From JACPPO01 sp965262505 (GTDB taxonomy: Bacteria > Acidobacteriota > Vicinamibacteria > Vicinamibacterales > UBA2999), in contig CBDHFM010000030.1 in NCBI GenBank assembly GCA_965262505.1, positions 4,154,001 to 4,218,000 on the forward strand: DNA of 64,000 nucleotides, given 5' to 3'. The position numbers and the translations under genes were made by a program. Of the stretch, positions 33,136-41,496 are shown in pieces. A model generated the notes under the pieces. That model saw only the letters and a program-made list of their open reading frames with translations. It ran no database searches and was not told the DNA's origin. Position 1 is the stretch's first letter, and every line of letters starts with the position of its first letter.

Positions 33136-33732
33136 GTGACATTTCAGGTCGGCGACAAGGTCATTTACCCGAATCATGGGCTCGGGATCGTCGAGCGCGT
33201 CGAAGAGAAAACCATTCAGGGTACCACTTGCGGCTTTTTCCATCTGCGCATCGTGTCCAATGACACCACCGTATTCGTACCCGTCGCGAACGTCGACGGC
33301 GTCGGTCTGCGCAAGGCCATCACGGACGAGGAAGTCGAGCGTCTGTTCACGCTTCTCGGCGACGGCCGGATCGATAACCACCAGAACTGGAAGGGTCGCT
33401 TCAAGGACAATTCCGACAAGATGCGGACCGGATCGATCTACGACATGGCGGACGTGCTCAAGAGCCTGACGTTCCTGAGCAAGTCCAAGAGCCTCTCGTT
33501 CCGCGAGAAGCGCATGCTCGATCGTGCTAAAGCGCTCATCATTTCCGAGGTCTCCGAGGTTGTGCGCGAGAAGGCGCTCGAAATCGAGCAGAAGGTCGAA
33601 CTCGCGCTCGAGAAGTGTTTCACGGCGAAGGCACGTAACGTGGCTCGCGCGACCGCGCGGGCCAAGATTGCCAAGCCGGTCAAGGCCAGCGTCGTCGCCG
33701 CGGCCCCACGCCGCGCGGCACGCGCCTCGTAA
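33136..33732 (+). CDS. carD: CarD-family transcription regulator
   Basis: CarD binds the RNA polymerase beta subunit and stabilises open complexes. The 198-residue protein begins 'FQVGDKVIYPNHGLGIVERV', the Tudor-like RNAP-interacting domain, followed by a helical DNA-binding domain ('LSFREKRMLDRAKALIISEV'). The last ~35 residues are Ala/Lys/Arg rich ('ATARAKIAKPVKASVVAAAP'), a basic tail not present in minimal CarD. I chose the GTG at 33136, with GGGGGA just upstream; the frame is open earlier but begins inside the promoter. Confidence 0.93.
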   Translation: MTFQVGDKVIYPNHGLGIVERVEEKTIQGTTCGFFHLRIVSNDTTVFVPVANVDGVGLRKAITDEEVERLFTLLGDGRIDNHQNWKGRFKDNSDKMRTGSIYDMADVLKSLTFLSKSKSLSFREKRMLDRAKALIISEVSEVVREKALEIEQKVELALEKCFTAKARNVARATARAKIAKPVKASVVAAAPRRAARAS

Positions 33733-33761
33733 GCTTCCTCGCTTGCCTTAGCTTTCTTCAC

Positions 33762-33793
33762 CGCCCGGGAGCTTGTCTCCCGGGCGTTTTTTT
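33762..33793 (+). terminator. Rho-independent terminator of carD
   Basis: A perfect 10-bp stem, CGCCCGGGAG (33762-33771) with CTCCCGGGCG (33777-33786), a CTTGT loop and seven T's. It ends 6 bp before the start of plsC, so plsC must have its own start (TACAGT at about 33794 could be a -10) or depend on read-through. Confidence 0.95.
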
Positions 33794-33798
33794 GTACA

Positions 33799-34530
33799 GT
33801 GACGGAACTCGTGACCCTCGTTCGCTCGATCGTTGCCTACGCCCTCGTGCTCGCCTATATTCTGGTGGCGGGACCGACCGGGCTCTTGATCGCGGTTGTC
33901 TTCCGCTGGAAACGGGGGCTGTACGCACTCGGGCATGCAGGCGTGTGGCTCGCGCTCACCCTGGCGGGTATCCGTTACCGGGTCGCGGGACGCGAGCGCG
34001 CACCCGGAACCGCCGCCGTGTTCTGCTCGAACCACGAGAGCAACGTCGATCCGCCTGTACTCTTCCAGGCGCTGCACCCGCAGCTTCACGTGCTCTACAA
34101 GGCCGAGCTCCACAAGTTTCCCATCATGGGCACGGTATTCGATGCCGGCGGGTTCGTACCGATCGACCGGGGCGACCGCGACAAGGCCATGGCCTCGATC
34201 GCGAGGGGTGCGGAAAGGCTTCGCGCCGGCAGCTCCTTTCTCATCTTTCCCGAGGGGACTCGCAGCCGCACCGGGCAGCTGCAGCGCTTCAAAAAGGGTG
34301 GATTCATCATGGCTATCCAGGCGCAGGTACCGATCGTGCCGGTCGCCGTGCAGGGCGGTCGCGCCGCCATGCGGAAGGGCAGTGCCCTGGTTCGCCCCGT
34401 GCGGGTCAGCGTGCGTATCGGAGCCCCGATACCGACCGCCGGCCTGACGCTGGAGGATCGGGACGAGCTGATCGCGCGTGTCCACCAGGAGGTGGCACGG
34501 TTGCTCGAAGAAGGTCCGCTGTGGGCGTAG
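33799..34530 (+). CDS. plsC: 1-acyl-sn-glycerol-3-phosphate acyltransferase
   Basis: Adds the second acyl chain to lysophosphatidic acid at the inner membrane. The 243-residue protein has an N-terminal membrane segment ('SIVAYALVLAYILVAGPTGL'), the catalytic HX4D motif NHESNVD (His79, Asp84), 'YKAELHKFPIMG' and the substrate motif 'IFPEGTRSR'. It starts with GTG directly after the carD terminator. A 43-bp repeat shared with another gene begins at its stop codon. Confidence 0.92.
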   Translation: MTELVTLVRSIVAYALVLAYILVAGPTGLLIAVVFRWKRGLYALGHAGVWLALTLAGIRYRVAGRERAPGTAAVFCSNHESNVDPPVLFQALHPQLHVLYKAELHKFPIMGTVFDAGGFVPIDRGDRDKAMASIARGAERLRAGSSFLIFPEGTRSRTGQLQRFKKGGFIMAIQAQVPIVPVAVQGGRAAMRKGSALVRPVRVSVRIGAPIPTAGLTLEDRDELIARVHQEVARLLEEGPLWA

Positions 34531-34572
34531 ACATGAGGCGTGGCACCTCCTCTGCAAACCGGCTCCGCTCGT
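34530..34572 (+). repeat. 43-bp stop-codon-adjacent repeat, copy 1
   Basis: It begins GACATGAGGCGTGGCACCTC at the last base of the plsC stop codon and runs to CGGCTCCGCTCGT. An identical 43-bp sequence in opposite orientation lies at 36719-36761, directly after the stop of the gene there. Relative to each gene the orientation is the same. Confidence 0.85.
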
Positions 34573-34954
34573 CCTACACACGGCGAGGACGCTTCAGTTC
34601 CTTATCTGGGGAGAGTGTCCCGTGATCCTGTTGGGACGGCGATTTGATACCGCAGACTTTGAGGAGGGCCAGTCGTCTCGTAGAGGCGTCCCGTAAACGG
34701 GTGTTTCCGGGACGCGCGTCACAGGCTCCGGTCCGTCCGGCCCAGATAGGTAAACACTGCGCGTGCCGATTCGACTCGATACCCAAGGCTGCGCAGTTCC
34801 CGGATTATCTTCGTTGTAGCAATGGCGGAAGCTAGAAGAGACGGATTCCGTCTTGACTTCGAGTTCGCCGGCATGAGAATCTCTCGCTAGGATAGCCGCC
34901 ACATATTTCGCTCTTGCACGACTGGTTCCGTGATTCTCAGGATTCGGAGGTTGT
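34573..34954. other. Intergenic stretch between plsC and the DUF3500 gene
   Basis: No gene is seen. It contains dispersed-repeat copy C (34690-34766). A GGAGG site at 34947-34951 belongs to the next gene. The rest is without recognisable features. Confidence 0.4.
34690..34766 (-). repeat. Dispersed intergenic repeat, copy C (inverted)
   Basis: Read on the minus strand: CAGTGTTTACC, then GGGCCGGACGGACCGG and CGTCCCGGAAACACCCGTTT. The order and spacing follow copies A and B, but the sequence is more diverged. Confidence 0.45.
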
Positions 34955-35989
34955 ATGAAGATCTCGAGTCGCTTGGCTGTGGCGCTGGTCTGCCTGACGG
35001 CATTCACAGGAGCAGCGTTCTACGAATACAGCACCACACCGGAGCTTGTTCGGGCAGCGAACGCATTTCTCGCATCTCTGAATCCGCAGCAACTGAAGAT
35101 TGCCAGGCTTGATTTTCCCAGCGACGAGCGCCTGAAGTTCAAATACACACCGGGTGCCCGGACAGGTCTTCCCTTGAAGGCCATGGAAAAACATCAACGG
35201 GATCTGGCGTACGCCATGATGGCGGCCACTTTGAGCCAGCGGGGTTTCATCAAGGCAACGACCATCATGTCGCTCGAGCCGATTCTCAGGCAGTTGGAAG
35301 CAAGCAGGGGCAATCGGATCGATCGGGATGCCGAGTTGTATTACTTCAGCATCTTTGGCGAACCGTCAACAAAAGACACATGGGGATGGAAGGCCGAAGG
35401 TCATCATGTCTCCGTCAATATTGCAATCGACGGAGGGACAGTCATCGGGAGTACTCCAACGTTCTTCGGTTCCAATCCTGCAGAAGTCAAAGAGGGACCG
35501 AGACAGGGATTGCGAATTCTGGCCCGCGAAGAAGATCTCGCTCGCGAACTGCTGATGGCGCTCGATGCCGGCCAGAAGAAGATCGCAATCATTGAAGCCA
35601 CGGCGCCCAGAGAGATCGTTACGGGCGAAAGCCGCGAGCCGAAAATGGGCGCTCCGGCCGGTTTGCCGGTCACGGGAATGAATCCGGTACAGGCTGAGAT
35701 GCTGGCGGCCCTGCTGGAGGAATACGCCGGACGGATGTCGCCTGACATTGCCGAGGCCACGATGAACGATGTCCGCGAGGCCGGCATGGACAAGCTCTTC
35801 TTTGCATGGGCGGGATCGGAAAAACGCGGCGAACCCCATTACTACCGGGTGCAGGGCCCCTCGTTCGTGGTCGAATACGATAACACCCAGAACAACGCCA
35901 ACCACATTCACTCCGTGTGGCGCGATTTGGAGAACGACTTCGGCCTCGACACGCTCCGAGAACATTACAGGACCGCACACCTTCAATAG
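34955..35989 (+). CDS. Secreted DUF3500 protein
   Basis: A 344-residue exported protein: signal sequence 'RLAVALVCLTAFTGAAFYEY', then features of DUF3500 such as 'QRDLAYAMMAATLSQRGFIK', 'YYFSIFGEPSTKDTWGWKAE', 'GHHVSVNIAI', 'TPTFFGSNPAEV' and the C-terminal 'NNANHIHSVWRDLENDFG'. The function of the family is not known. A strong GGAGG lies 5 bases before the ATG. The gene is visibly lower in GC than its neighbours and sits between repeat elements, so it may be an acquired cargo gene. Confidence 0.88.
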   Translation: MKISSRLAVALVCLTAFTGAAFYEYSTTPELVRAANAFLASLNPQQLKIARLDFPSDERLKFKYTPGARTGLPLKAMEKHQRDLAYAMMAATLSQRGFIKATTIMSLEPILRQLEASRGNRIDRDAELYYFSIFGEPSTKDTWGWKAEGHHVSVNIAIDGGTVIGSTPTFFGSNPAEVKEGPRQGLRILAREEDLARELLMALDAGQKKIAIIEATAPREIVTGESREPKMGAPAGLPVTGMNPVQAEMLAALLEEYAGRMSPDIAEATMNDVREAGMDKLFFAWAGSEKRGEPHYYRVQGPSFVVEYDNTQNNANHIHSVWRDLENDFGLDTLREHYRTAHLQ

Positions 35990-36105
35990 GGACGGGAACA
36001 ATCAATCCTGGCGCCGCCGCGGCTATCGTTCGGCCTCGGCTAATCAGGGCCATCGGAGTTGGGCCTGATTATAGGCGGGAGGTCACTCGCCCCGCGCGGC
36101 TCACC

Positions 36106-36400
36106 TTACCCGGCCGTGAGGTAGTTGTGAAGCTCGGTGTAAGTGACCTCTGGCGGCCCCGGGAATCCTGCTTCCGCCGAGTACGGGCCGATCTGCTCTT
36201 GGGCGAACCGCTCGTACCGCTCCTTGGTCTCCCAGACATCGACGACACGGAACCCGTCGCTGGTCGTAGCCACCCAGTGGACAGTGGAACAGCAGGCCCG
36301 GTGACCCCTTTCCTCCATGGCTGAAGCCCATCTTCTTGATGACCTGCTCGTACTGGGCGAGCGTTGCGCCCTTGAAGCTCATCTCGACTGCTACTGCCAT
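36106..36400 (-). pseudogene. Small ABM-like conserved protein, broken by a 7-bp duplication
   Basis: A start with GGAGGAGATGAA upstream gives 'MAVAVEMSFKGATLAQYEQV' and 'KMGFSHGGKGSPGLLFH'. The rest ('HWVATTSDGFRVVDVWETKE', 'ERFAQEQIGPYSAEAG') is in the next frame and ends at 36106. At the break the 7-mer CAGTGGA is repeated in tandem (36275-36281, 36282-36288). Removing one copy restores a ~95-residue protein resembling small alpha-beta barrel (ABM-like) proteins. Confidence 0.75.
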
Positions 36401-36430
36401 TTCATCTCCTCCTTCAAGTGCGTCCCCAGG

Positions 36431-36526
36431 GCTAGTGTTTAGGAATCCCGGTTCCGGCCCCACGGCTGGACCCCTGGCGGCAGGCGGACCGGTCCCCCCG
36501 TCCCGCAAACAACTGTTTCAGGGACA
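36431..36526 (+). repeat. Dispersed intergenic repeat, copy B
   Basis: GCTAGTGTTTA at the start, GGCGGCAGGCGGACCGGTCC in the middle and CGCAAACAACTGTTTCAGG at the end; same block order as copy A at 10319. No coding potential is seen here or in 36527-36630. Confidence 0.65.
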
Positions 36527-36630
36527 GCAGAGGCCAAAGAGCGGAAACTGGCGTTTTTCCGACCAAAGACTCTCATACAGGCGAAGCCATGGAGGTTTCT
36601 GGCACACCTCGTCGCCAGTGGTCACCAACG

Positions 36631-36761
36631 GACATGAGGCGTGGTACCTCCGGCGCAAACCGTAGTCAGGCGCCAGCCGCGACGCGAGGCAGGAGGTGCC
36701 CTTTTATTCGTGCATAGCACGAGCGGAGCCGGTTTGCAGAGGAGGTGCCACGCCTCATGTC
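36631..36761. repeat. 131-bp element with ~25-30-bp imperfect inverted ends (MITE-like), including copies 2 and 3 of the stop-adjacent repeat
   Basis: The left end reads GACATGAGGCGTGGTACCTC. The right end, read inward, is GACATGAGGCGTGGCACCTC and continues as the 43-bp sequence found after plsC. 'CAAACC' is shared further in on both sides. The right boundary touches the stop codon of the next gene. There is no ORF inside. It could be a small non-autonomous transposable element or a REP-type palindrome. Confidence 0.65.
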
Positions 36762-37871
36762 TCAACCGCCGACGGCGAAGGTGAGCGTCCAGGGGCTCAC
36801 GGGCGCTCCGTCAAAGGCTCTGAGCCCGTCCAGCAGCTCGACCTGTACCGTCCGGAAGCGGTCCGGCGGCTGCGTGAACGTGATTTCAAGGGCTCGCGTC
36901 CCGCCGTCGTAGGTGTACTGGAATTCCGGGGGTGCGGTCGGGGCTGCGCCTGATGGGGCGGCGCCGACATAGCTGATGCGGATTTGGCCGGCGATCGTCT
37001 CGGCATCCAATCCGCGTGAAAACTGTATTCGTACCGAGGCGGTCGCCGGCACGTCGATTTCCCCCTCGTACGGCGAGCTGAAGACCACTTCCGCCGGAGC
37101 AAGTGGCGCGGCCGGCGCTGGGGTCTCATCCTCCGTCGCCGGCGCCTCCGGGGCCGTCGCCGCGGCAACGGCGCTTCCGGCAATGGTCACGAGGCCACGG
37201 TCCTGAGACACCGTGCCGCTGACCTCCAGCCACTGCCCCGTGTCGACGCGGGCGTCCACCGAGAGGTCAAAGTCTTCTCCCTTGGGACGGAGGTCGGTCA
37301 CCCAGACGGCGGCATCGGCCGTGCGCAGGACGAAGTCGTAGGGGCTTTGTCCTGGTGCGCTGGGCAGATCGCCGAACAGGTTGCGTCCGCGAAACTGGCC
37401 GACAACCGTGACCGTCTGGCCCTCGAATCGCCACGGCTGCAGAGCGAGGCCGCGCACCGAAGGGGTCGTGGCGAATGGCGCGTCCGTGACGGCGGTTACG
37501 ACGAGCAGCAGCTCCTCGCCTGGCTGCGGCCACCGTTCTGAATCGCGGGTCCCGTCGTAGACGGTCAGGCGCGGATCTCCGGGTTCGAGCCGTCCTACGT
37601 CGAGAAGATGCCCGCGCACTTCGACCATCCCCGAGACCGTCGGTGTGCCGTTCAACAGGACCGCGACGTCACGCTCTCCCCCGCGCAGTACGACGCGCGC
37701 GCCGCTTTCAACAAACTCGCCGTGCAGGAGCACGTTCTGAAGATGGAAGTAGCGGGCGTACTGATGAAGCGACTCTACCGTCGTCAAGCGGCGCGCGGCG
37801 CCCTGAGATGTTGCGTTCGCCGGTGCGGCGAGCACGAGTAGGACCGCCAGGAGAAGCTGCAGCCGCGTCAC
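36762..37871 (-). CDS. Secreted protein with C-terminal Ig-like domain
   Basis: A 369-residue exported protein, with signal peptide 'LQLLLAVLLVLAAPANATSQ'. Residues ~30-230 contain two OB/strand-rich repeats with 'LEPGDPRLTVYDG' and 'VTVVGQFRGRNLFGDLPSAP'. An Ala/Pro-rich linker follows ('APEAPATEDETPAPAAPLAP'). The last ~110 residues look like a bacterial Ig-like (Big_5/SbsA type) domain: 'VVFSSPYEGEIDVPATASVR', 'IQFSRGLDAETIAGQIRISY'. The function is unknown. It is divergent from rex. Confidence 0.78.
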   Translation of the reverse strand: MTRLQLLLAVLLVLAAPANATSQGAARRLTTVESLHQYARYFHLQNVLLHGEFVESGARVVLRGGERDVAVLLNGTPTVSGMVEVRGHLLDVGRLEPGDPRLTVYDGTRDSERWPQPGEELLLVVTAVTDAPFATTPSVRGLALQPWRFEGQTVTVVGQFRGRNLFGDLPSAPGQSPYDFVLRTADAAVWVTDLRPKGEDFDLSVDARVDTGQWLEVSGTVSQDRGLVTIAGSAVAAATAPEAPATEDETPAPAAPLAPAEVVFSSPYEGEIDVPATASVRIQFSRGLDAETIAGQIRISYVGAAPSGAAPTAPPEFQYTYDGGTRALEITFTQPPDRFRTVQVELLDGLRAFDGAPVSPWTLTFAVGG

Positions 37872-37958
37872 ATCTTCATTCTACTGCTCGCATTGCCGGG
37901 CAGGGGCGCTCCATTGAGCCGTGGCGCCGGGATGGTAGCATTGGACCTTGTGAATCGG

Positions 37959-38618
37959 ATGAACAAGCGGAGGCAGCCCCACGAGCAGGCCTCCGAACTC
38001 ACGACGAACCGTCTCTCCGTCTACCTGCGGTGCCTCAACGAGATCGACGCCGCGGGCGTGCAGACGATCTCCTCCCAGGCGCTCGCCGAGCAGTTTCATC
38101 ACAACGCTGCGCAGATTCGCAAGGATCTGGCCTATTTCGGTGAATTTGGCGTCCGCGGCGTCGGCTATTACGTTAAGGATCTTCGCCGCCAACTTCGCCA
38201 GATTCTCGGGCTCGACCGCGGCCTGCGTGTGGTCATCATGGGCGCCGGCAACCTCGGGCTGGCGCTGGCCGACTATCCGGGCTTTCGCCAGGAAGGCTTC
38301 GAAATTGCGGGGCTCTTCGACGTGGCGAATGAGAAAATCGGGCACGGATCGCGCGGGGGCGTGCCGATTCATGACATCAAGGCGTTGAAGCGATTGGCGC
38401 GGCGTGAGCGGTTCGACATCGCGGTGATCGCCGTGCCGGCACCTCACGCCCAGCCGGTTATCGATCTCGTGGTGGCCGCCGGCATCAAGGCAATCCTGAA
38501 TTTCTCTCCGGGGGCCTTGAAAGTGCCGGGCGATGTGAAGCTGAAGGGTGTCGACTTGACCGTGTCGCTCGAAAGCCTGTCGTTCTACCTGGCCCAGGGA
38601 GGCGGGACTCGTGGCTGA
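37959..38618 (+). CDS. rex: Redox-sensing transcriptional repressor Rex
   Basis: Rex senses the NADH/NAD+ ratio and represses fermentative and respiratory genes. The 219-residue protein has an N-terminal winged helix ('RLSVYLRCLNEIDAAGVQTI', 'LAEQFHHNAAQIRKDLAYFG') and a Rossmann domain ('VVIMGAGNLGLALADYPGF', 'GLFDVANEKIG', 'IAVPAPHAQPVIDLVVAAGI'). The ATG at 37959 gives a normal-length N-terminus; GTG 37950 and ATG 37932 are also in frame. moaC overlaps its last 8 bp. Confidence 0.94.
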   Translation: MNKRRQPHEQASELTTNRLSVYLRCLNEIDAAGVQTISSQALAEQFHHNAAQIRKDLAYFGEFGVRGVGYYVKDLRRQLRQILGLDRGLRVVIMGAGNLGLALADYPGFRQEGFEIAGLFDVANEKIGHGSRGGVPIHDIKALKRLARRERFDIAVIAVPAPHAQPVIDLVVAAGIKAILNFSPGALKVPGDVKLKGVDLTVSLESLSFYLAQGGGTRG

Positions 38619-39126
38619 GCGCGGTGCGAGGGAGCGGGCGGTGAGCGTCCGAGGGTTGTCGCACGTGGACCGGCGCGGCAAGGTGAAGATGGTCGACGTC
38701 GGCGACAAGCCGGTGACGAACCGGGAGGCGGTGGCGCGCGGTGAGATCACGATGAGCGCCGCGGCGCTACGAACCATCCGCCAGAGGACGGTCGCGAAGG
38801 GGGACCCGCTGCAGGCGGCGAGGCTCGCCGGCATCATGGCCGCCAAGCAGACTTCAGCGCTGATTCCCCTATGCCATCCGCTACCGCTGACGCACGTCGG
38901 CGTGGAGCTCACCGCGACCCGGAGCGGCTATCGGATCGAATCCCGCGTGCGGACCAGCGCGCAGACGGGCGTCGAGATGGAGGCGCTCGCGGCCGTCGCG
39001 GTGGCTGCCCTGACCGTCTACGACATGGTCAAGGCGATCGACAAGACGATGGTCATCGGTGACATCTGCCTTGTGGAAAAACGGGGCGGGCGGTCCGGAC
39101 AGTACACCCGCTCGGGTCGTTCGTAG
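38611..39126 (+). CDS. moaC: Cyclic pyranopterin monophosphate synthase
   Basis: MoaC makes cPMP in molybdenum-cofactor synthesis. The 171-residue protein has 'LSHVDRRGKVKMVDVGDKPV', 'TSALIPLCHPLPLTHVGVEL' and 'AIDKTMVIGDICLVEKRGG', all diagnostic. It begins inside the end of rex, so the two are co-translated. The C-terminus extends slightly past the family core. Confidence 0.95.
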   Translation: MAERGARERAVSVRGLSHVDRRGKVKMVDVGDKPVTNREAVARGEITMSAAALRTIRQRTVAKGDPLQAARLAGIMAAKQTSALIPLCHPLPLTHVGVELTATRSGYRIESRVRTSAQTGVEMEALAAVAVAALTVYDMVKAIDKTMVIGDICLVEKRGGRSGQYTRSGRS

Positions 39127-39194
39127 CGTTCGAACGGTCCGAACGTTCAGGCACGCTCCCCACAGCCGAACCCTCAACTCGTCGCCGGGAGCTT

Positions 39195-40070
39195 TTACTG
39201 GGCGCCGGGCGGGGGTGGCTCGATGTGAATGACCACGTCCACGAGGTGCGGGAACCGCTTTATCAGCAGATCCTTGACGGTGTGCGACGTGGCATGCGCC
39301 GAGTCGAGCGCCGTCCGCCCGTCCAGCCATACGTGCAGGTCCATGAACACGTGATCTGCCGGACCGCGCGTCCGGATCTGGTGGCAGCCCAGCACCTCGG
39401 GCACGAATCGCACCACCGCCCGCACGTCGTCCTCGGCGATGACGATCTCGTCAGACAGGATCCGTGACGCCTCCTGGGCGATGCCCCAGCACGCCCGCCC
39501 GATGAAGGCTGCCACGACGAGCGCGGCGAGCGGGTCGAGCAGCGGGTACCCCCACCAGACGCCGACCAGCGCCCCAAGCACCGCACCGGACGTCAGCACG
39601 TCGCTCCGCGTATGTTTCGCGTCCGCGCGAAGCACTTCGCTGTTCAGCCTCCTCGCCTCGCGTTCCTCGTACGCGACGACGAACAGATTGACGGCAAGCA
39701 TGACCGCCATGATGCCGATGCCTTCGGGGAATACTCGTGGCGCGCCGCCGCTCACCAGCCGGTTGTAGGCGGCCCCAAGTACCTGGACGAGGACGACGAT
39801 CAGGAACACCAGGATGCCGAGCGAGGCCATCGTCTCGTATTTCCGGTGGCCGTACGGATGGTTCTTGTCCGGCGGACGGCGCGCGATCGACACGCCGATG
39901 AGCCCGACGACGTTGGAGGCGGAATCGGTCAGGGAGTGAAAGCCGTCCGAGAGGATCGAGATCGCCCCGGTTGCATACCCGAGCACGATCTTGACGACGG
40001 CAACCCCGAGGTTGAGAACAAGAACGCGGTAGAGGACGCGAACGACTTGGGAGTATCTGTCGGCGGTCAC
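39195..40070 (-). CDS. Cation diffusion facilitator (CDF) metal transporter
   Basis: A 291-residue inner-membrane metal/proton antiporter with about six membrane segments. The transport-site residues are in 'ILSDGFHSLTDSASN' (Asp/His/Asp) and 'ADAKHTRSDVLTSGAVL' (His/Asp). A C-terminal cytoplasmic domain ends 'LIKRFPHLVDVVIHIEPPPP'. The metal (Zn, Fe, Mn or Co) cannot be told from sequence. It is last in a minus-strand set with lytS-lytR-lepB, 43 bp after lepB. Confidence 0.9.
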   Translation of the reverse strand: MTADRYSQVVRVLYRVLVLNLGVAVVKIVLGYATGAISILSDGFHSLTDSASNVVGLIGVSIARRPPDKNHPYGHRKYETMASLGILVFLIVVLVQVLGAAYNRLVSGGAPRVFPEGIGIMAVMLAVNLFVVAYEEREARRLNSEVLRADAKHTRSDVLTSGAVLGALVGVWWGYPLLDPLAALVVAAFIGRACWGIAQEASRILSDEIVIAEDDVRAVVRFVPEVLGCHQIRTRGPADHVFMDLHVWLDGRTALDSAHATSHTVKDLLIKRFPHLVDVVIHIEPPPPGAQ

Positions 40071-40113
40071 GTCAAGGGGCCACGGTCAGATGGCGATCAC
40101 CCCGGCGCGGGAC

Positions 40114-40677
40114 TCAGAAGATGTGGGCCGTGGGGATCGGCCACCAGCGGAGCTGTACCTTGCCGATGATGTACTTCTTGGGCACGAAGCCCCAATGGCG
40201 GCTGTCGGAGCTGTTGTTCCGGTGGTCGCCCATGACGAAGTAATAGCCTTCGGGAACGACGGACGGGCCGAAGTCGTCGTGGCTCCGGTACTCGGGCGGC
40301 ACGAAGTCGTCCTGCATCGGCACGTCATTGACGAACACGCGGCCGTCAATGATCCGGACCTGGTCGCCTTCTTCCGCGATGACTCGTTTGACGAACGACT
40401 TGTCGGGATCGACCGGGTAATAGAGCATCACGATATCGCTGCGGCGTGGCTCGCCGATCCGGTACGCCAGCTTGTTGACGATGAGACGGTCCTGGTCCGC
40501 AAGCGTCGGCGCCATGCTCAGGCCCTCGACGCGGGCCACCTGAAAGCCGAACGTGACGATGAGCGTGGCGTAGACGGCGGCCGAGGCCAGCGCCTTGAAC
40601 CACGCCACGAGTTCGTCCCTCCAGACACCGACCCGGTGCCTGAAGACCGCGGTGCGGTCGTCGATGGCCAGCCGCAT
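40114..40677 (-). CDS. lepB: Signal peptidase I
   Basis: Cleaves Sec signal peptides at the outer face of the membrane. The 187-residue protein has one N-terminal membrane segment ('ALASAAVYATLIVTFGFQVA'), the catalytic Ser54 in 'VEGLSMAPTL', Lys97 in 'KSFVKRVIAEEGDQV' and 'GYYFVMGDHRNNSSDSRHWG'. The ATG at 40677 (AAGAGG eight bases upstream) is chosen; the frame is open into the response-regulator gene. It follows that gene by 23 bp. Confidence 0.93.
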   Translation of the reverse strand: MRLAIDDRTAVFRHRVGVWRDELVAWFKALASAAVYATLIVTFGFQVARVEGLSMAPTLADQDRLIVNKLAYRIGEPRRSDIVMLYYPVDPDKSFVKRVIAEEGDQVRIIDGRVFVNDVPMQDDFVPPEYRSHDDFGPSVVPEGYYFVMGDHRNNSSDSRHWGFVPKKYIIGKVQLRWWPIPTAHIF

Positions 40678-40700
40678 GCGGTCGGCCTCTTCGCCGGCCC

Positions 40701-41486
40701 TCAGAGCTTCAGATACTCCCGGAGCCGCTTCGTCTGCGAGCGGCTGACTGGTATCTCCGTACCCTTCGCGTCCTTCATCCGAAGGATGTAATTCCTGCTG
40801 AACCAAGGGACGATCTCCTTGATCTTGTTGATGTTGACCAAATGCGAGCGATGCACCCGCCAGAACACCTCCGGGTCGAGCCTCGCCTGAAGCTCGTCGA
40901 GCGTCCGGTAGTTGGCCGTGCCGGTGACCTGCCCGGTCACTATGATAATCGACTCATCGGCCAGGGAGGCATGGATGATTTCTTCGGCCTGGACCAGGAG
41001 GAACCGGTCGCCAGCCCGGATAGCCACCTGATCCCGGCGGATCTGGCGATCGCCCATCATCTTGACGAGTCGCTCGAGCCGGTCGTTGACCAGGCCGCCC
41101 GCCCGGTCCGCGCCCAGCCGCCGCCTGGCGCGGGCCAGCGCCTGCTCCAGTCGCGCCGCCTCCACCGGTTTCAGCAGGTAGTCCACGGCGTTGACCTCAA
41201 ACGCCTCGATCGCGTGCTGGTCGAACGCCGTCACGAACACCAGGGCCGGCGACGGTGTCTCGCGCTCGAGCAACCGGCGCGCCACCTCAAAGCCGCTCAG
41301 GCCGGGCATCTGAATATCGAGGAAGACGAGATCCGGCTCGTGGCTGTCTATCGCCGACAGCGCCTCGGGGCCGTTGCCGGCCTGTGCCACGACCTCGATT
41401 TCGGCAAGCTGCTCGAGCTGGTAGCACAGCTCGTCGCGAGCCAGCTGTTCGTCGTCCACGACCATCACGCGGAGGCGGTCGGTCAT
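40701..41486 (-). CDS. LytTR-family response regulator
   Basis: A 261-residue regulator: receiver domain (residues 1-125) with phospho-acceptor Asp57 in 'LVFLDIQMPGLSG' and 'VDYLLKPVE', then a LytTR DNA-binding domain ('VFWRVHRSHLVNINKIKEIV', 'EIPVSRSQTKRLREYLKL'). It works with the LytS-type kinase encoded just upstream. The ATG at 41486 is chosen because the frame's earlier TTG lies in a repeat. Confidence 0.94.
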   Translation of the reverse strand: MTDRLRVMVVDDEQLARDELCYQLEQLAEIEVVAQAGNGPEALSAIDSHEPDLVFLDIQMPGLSGFEVARRLLERETPSPALVFVTAFDQHAIEAFEVNAVDYLLKPVEAARLEQALARARRRLGADRAGGLVNDRLERLVKMMGDRQIRRDQVAIRAGDRFLLVQAEEIIHASLADESIIIVTGQVTGTANYRTLDELQARLDPEVFWRVHRSHLVNINKIKEIVPWFSRNYILRMKDAKGTEIPVSRSQTKRLREYLKL

Positions 41487-41496
41487 GCTCGAGGTG

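Noticed and set aside
34573..36630. Transposon whose ends are the two 43-bp repeats
   Set aside because: No transposase or target duplication is seen, and both repeats are placed by stop codons rather than by element boundaries. Kept only as a repeat finding.
39124..39148. CGTTCGAACG palindrome after moaC as a terminator
   Set aside because: It is a short palindrome without a T-tract; no clear role.
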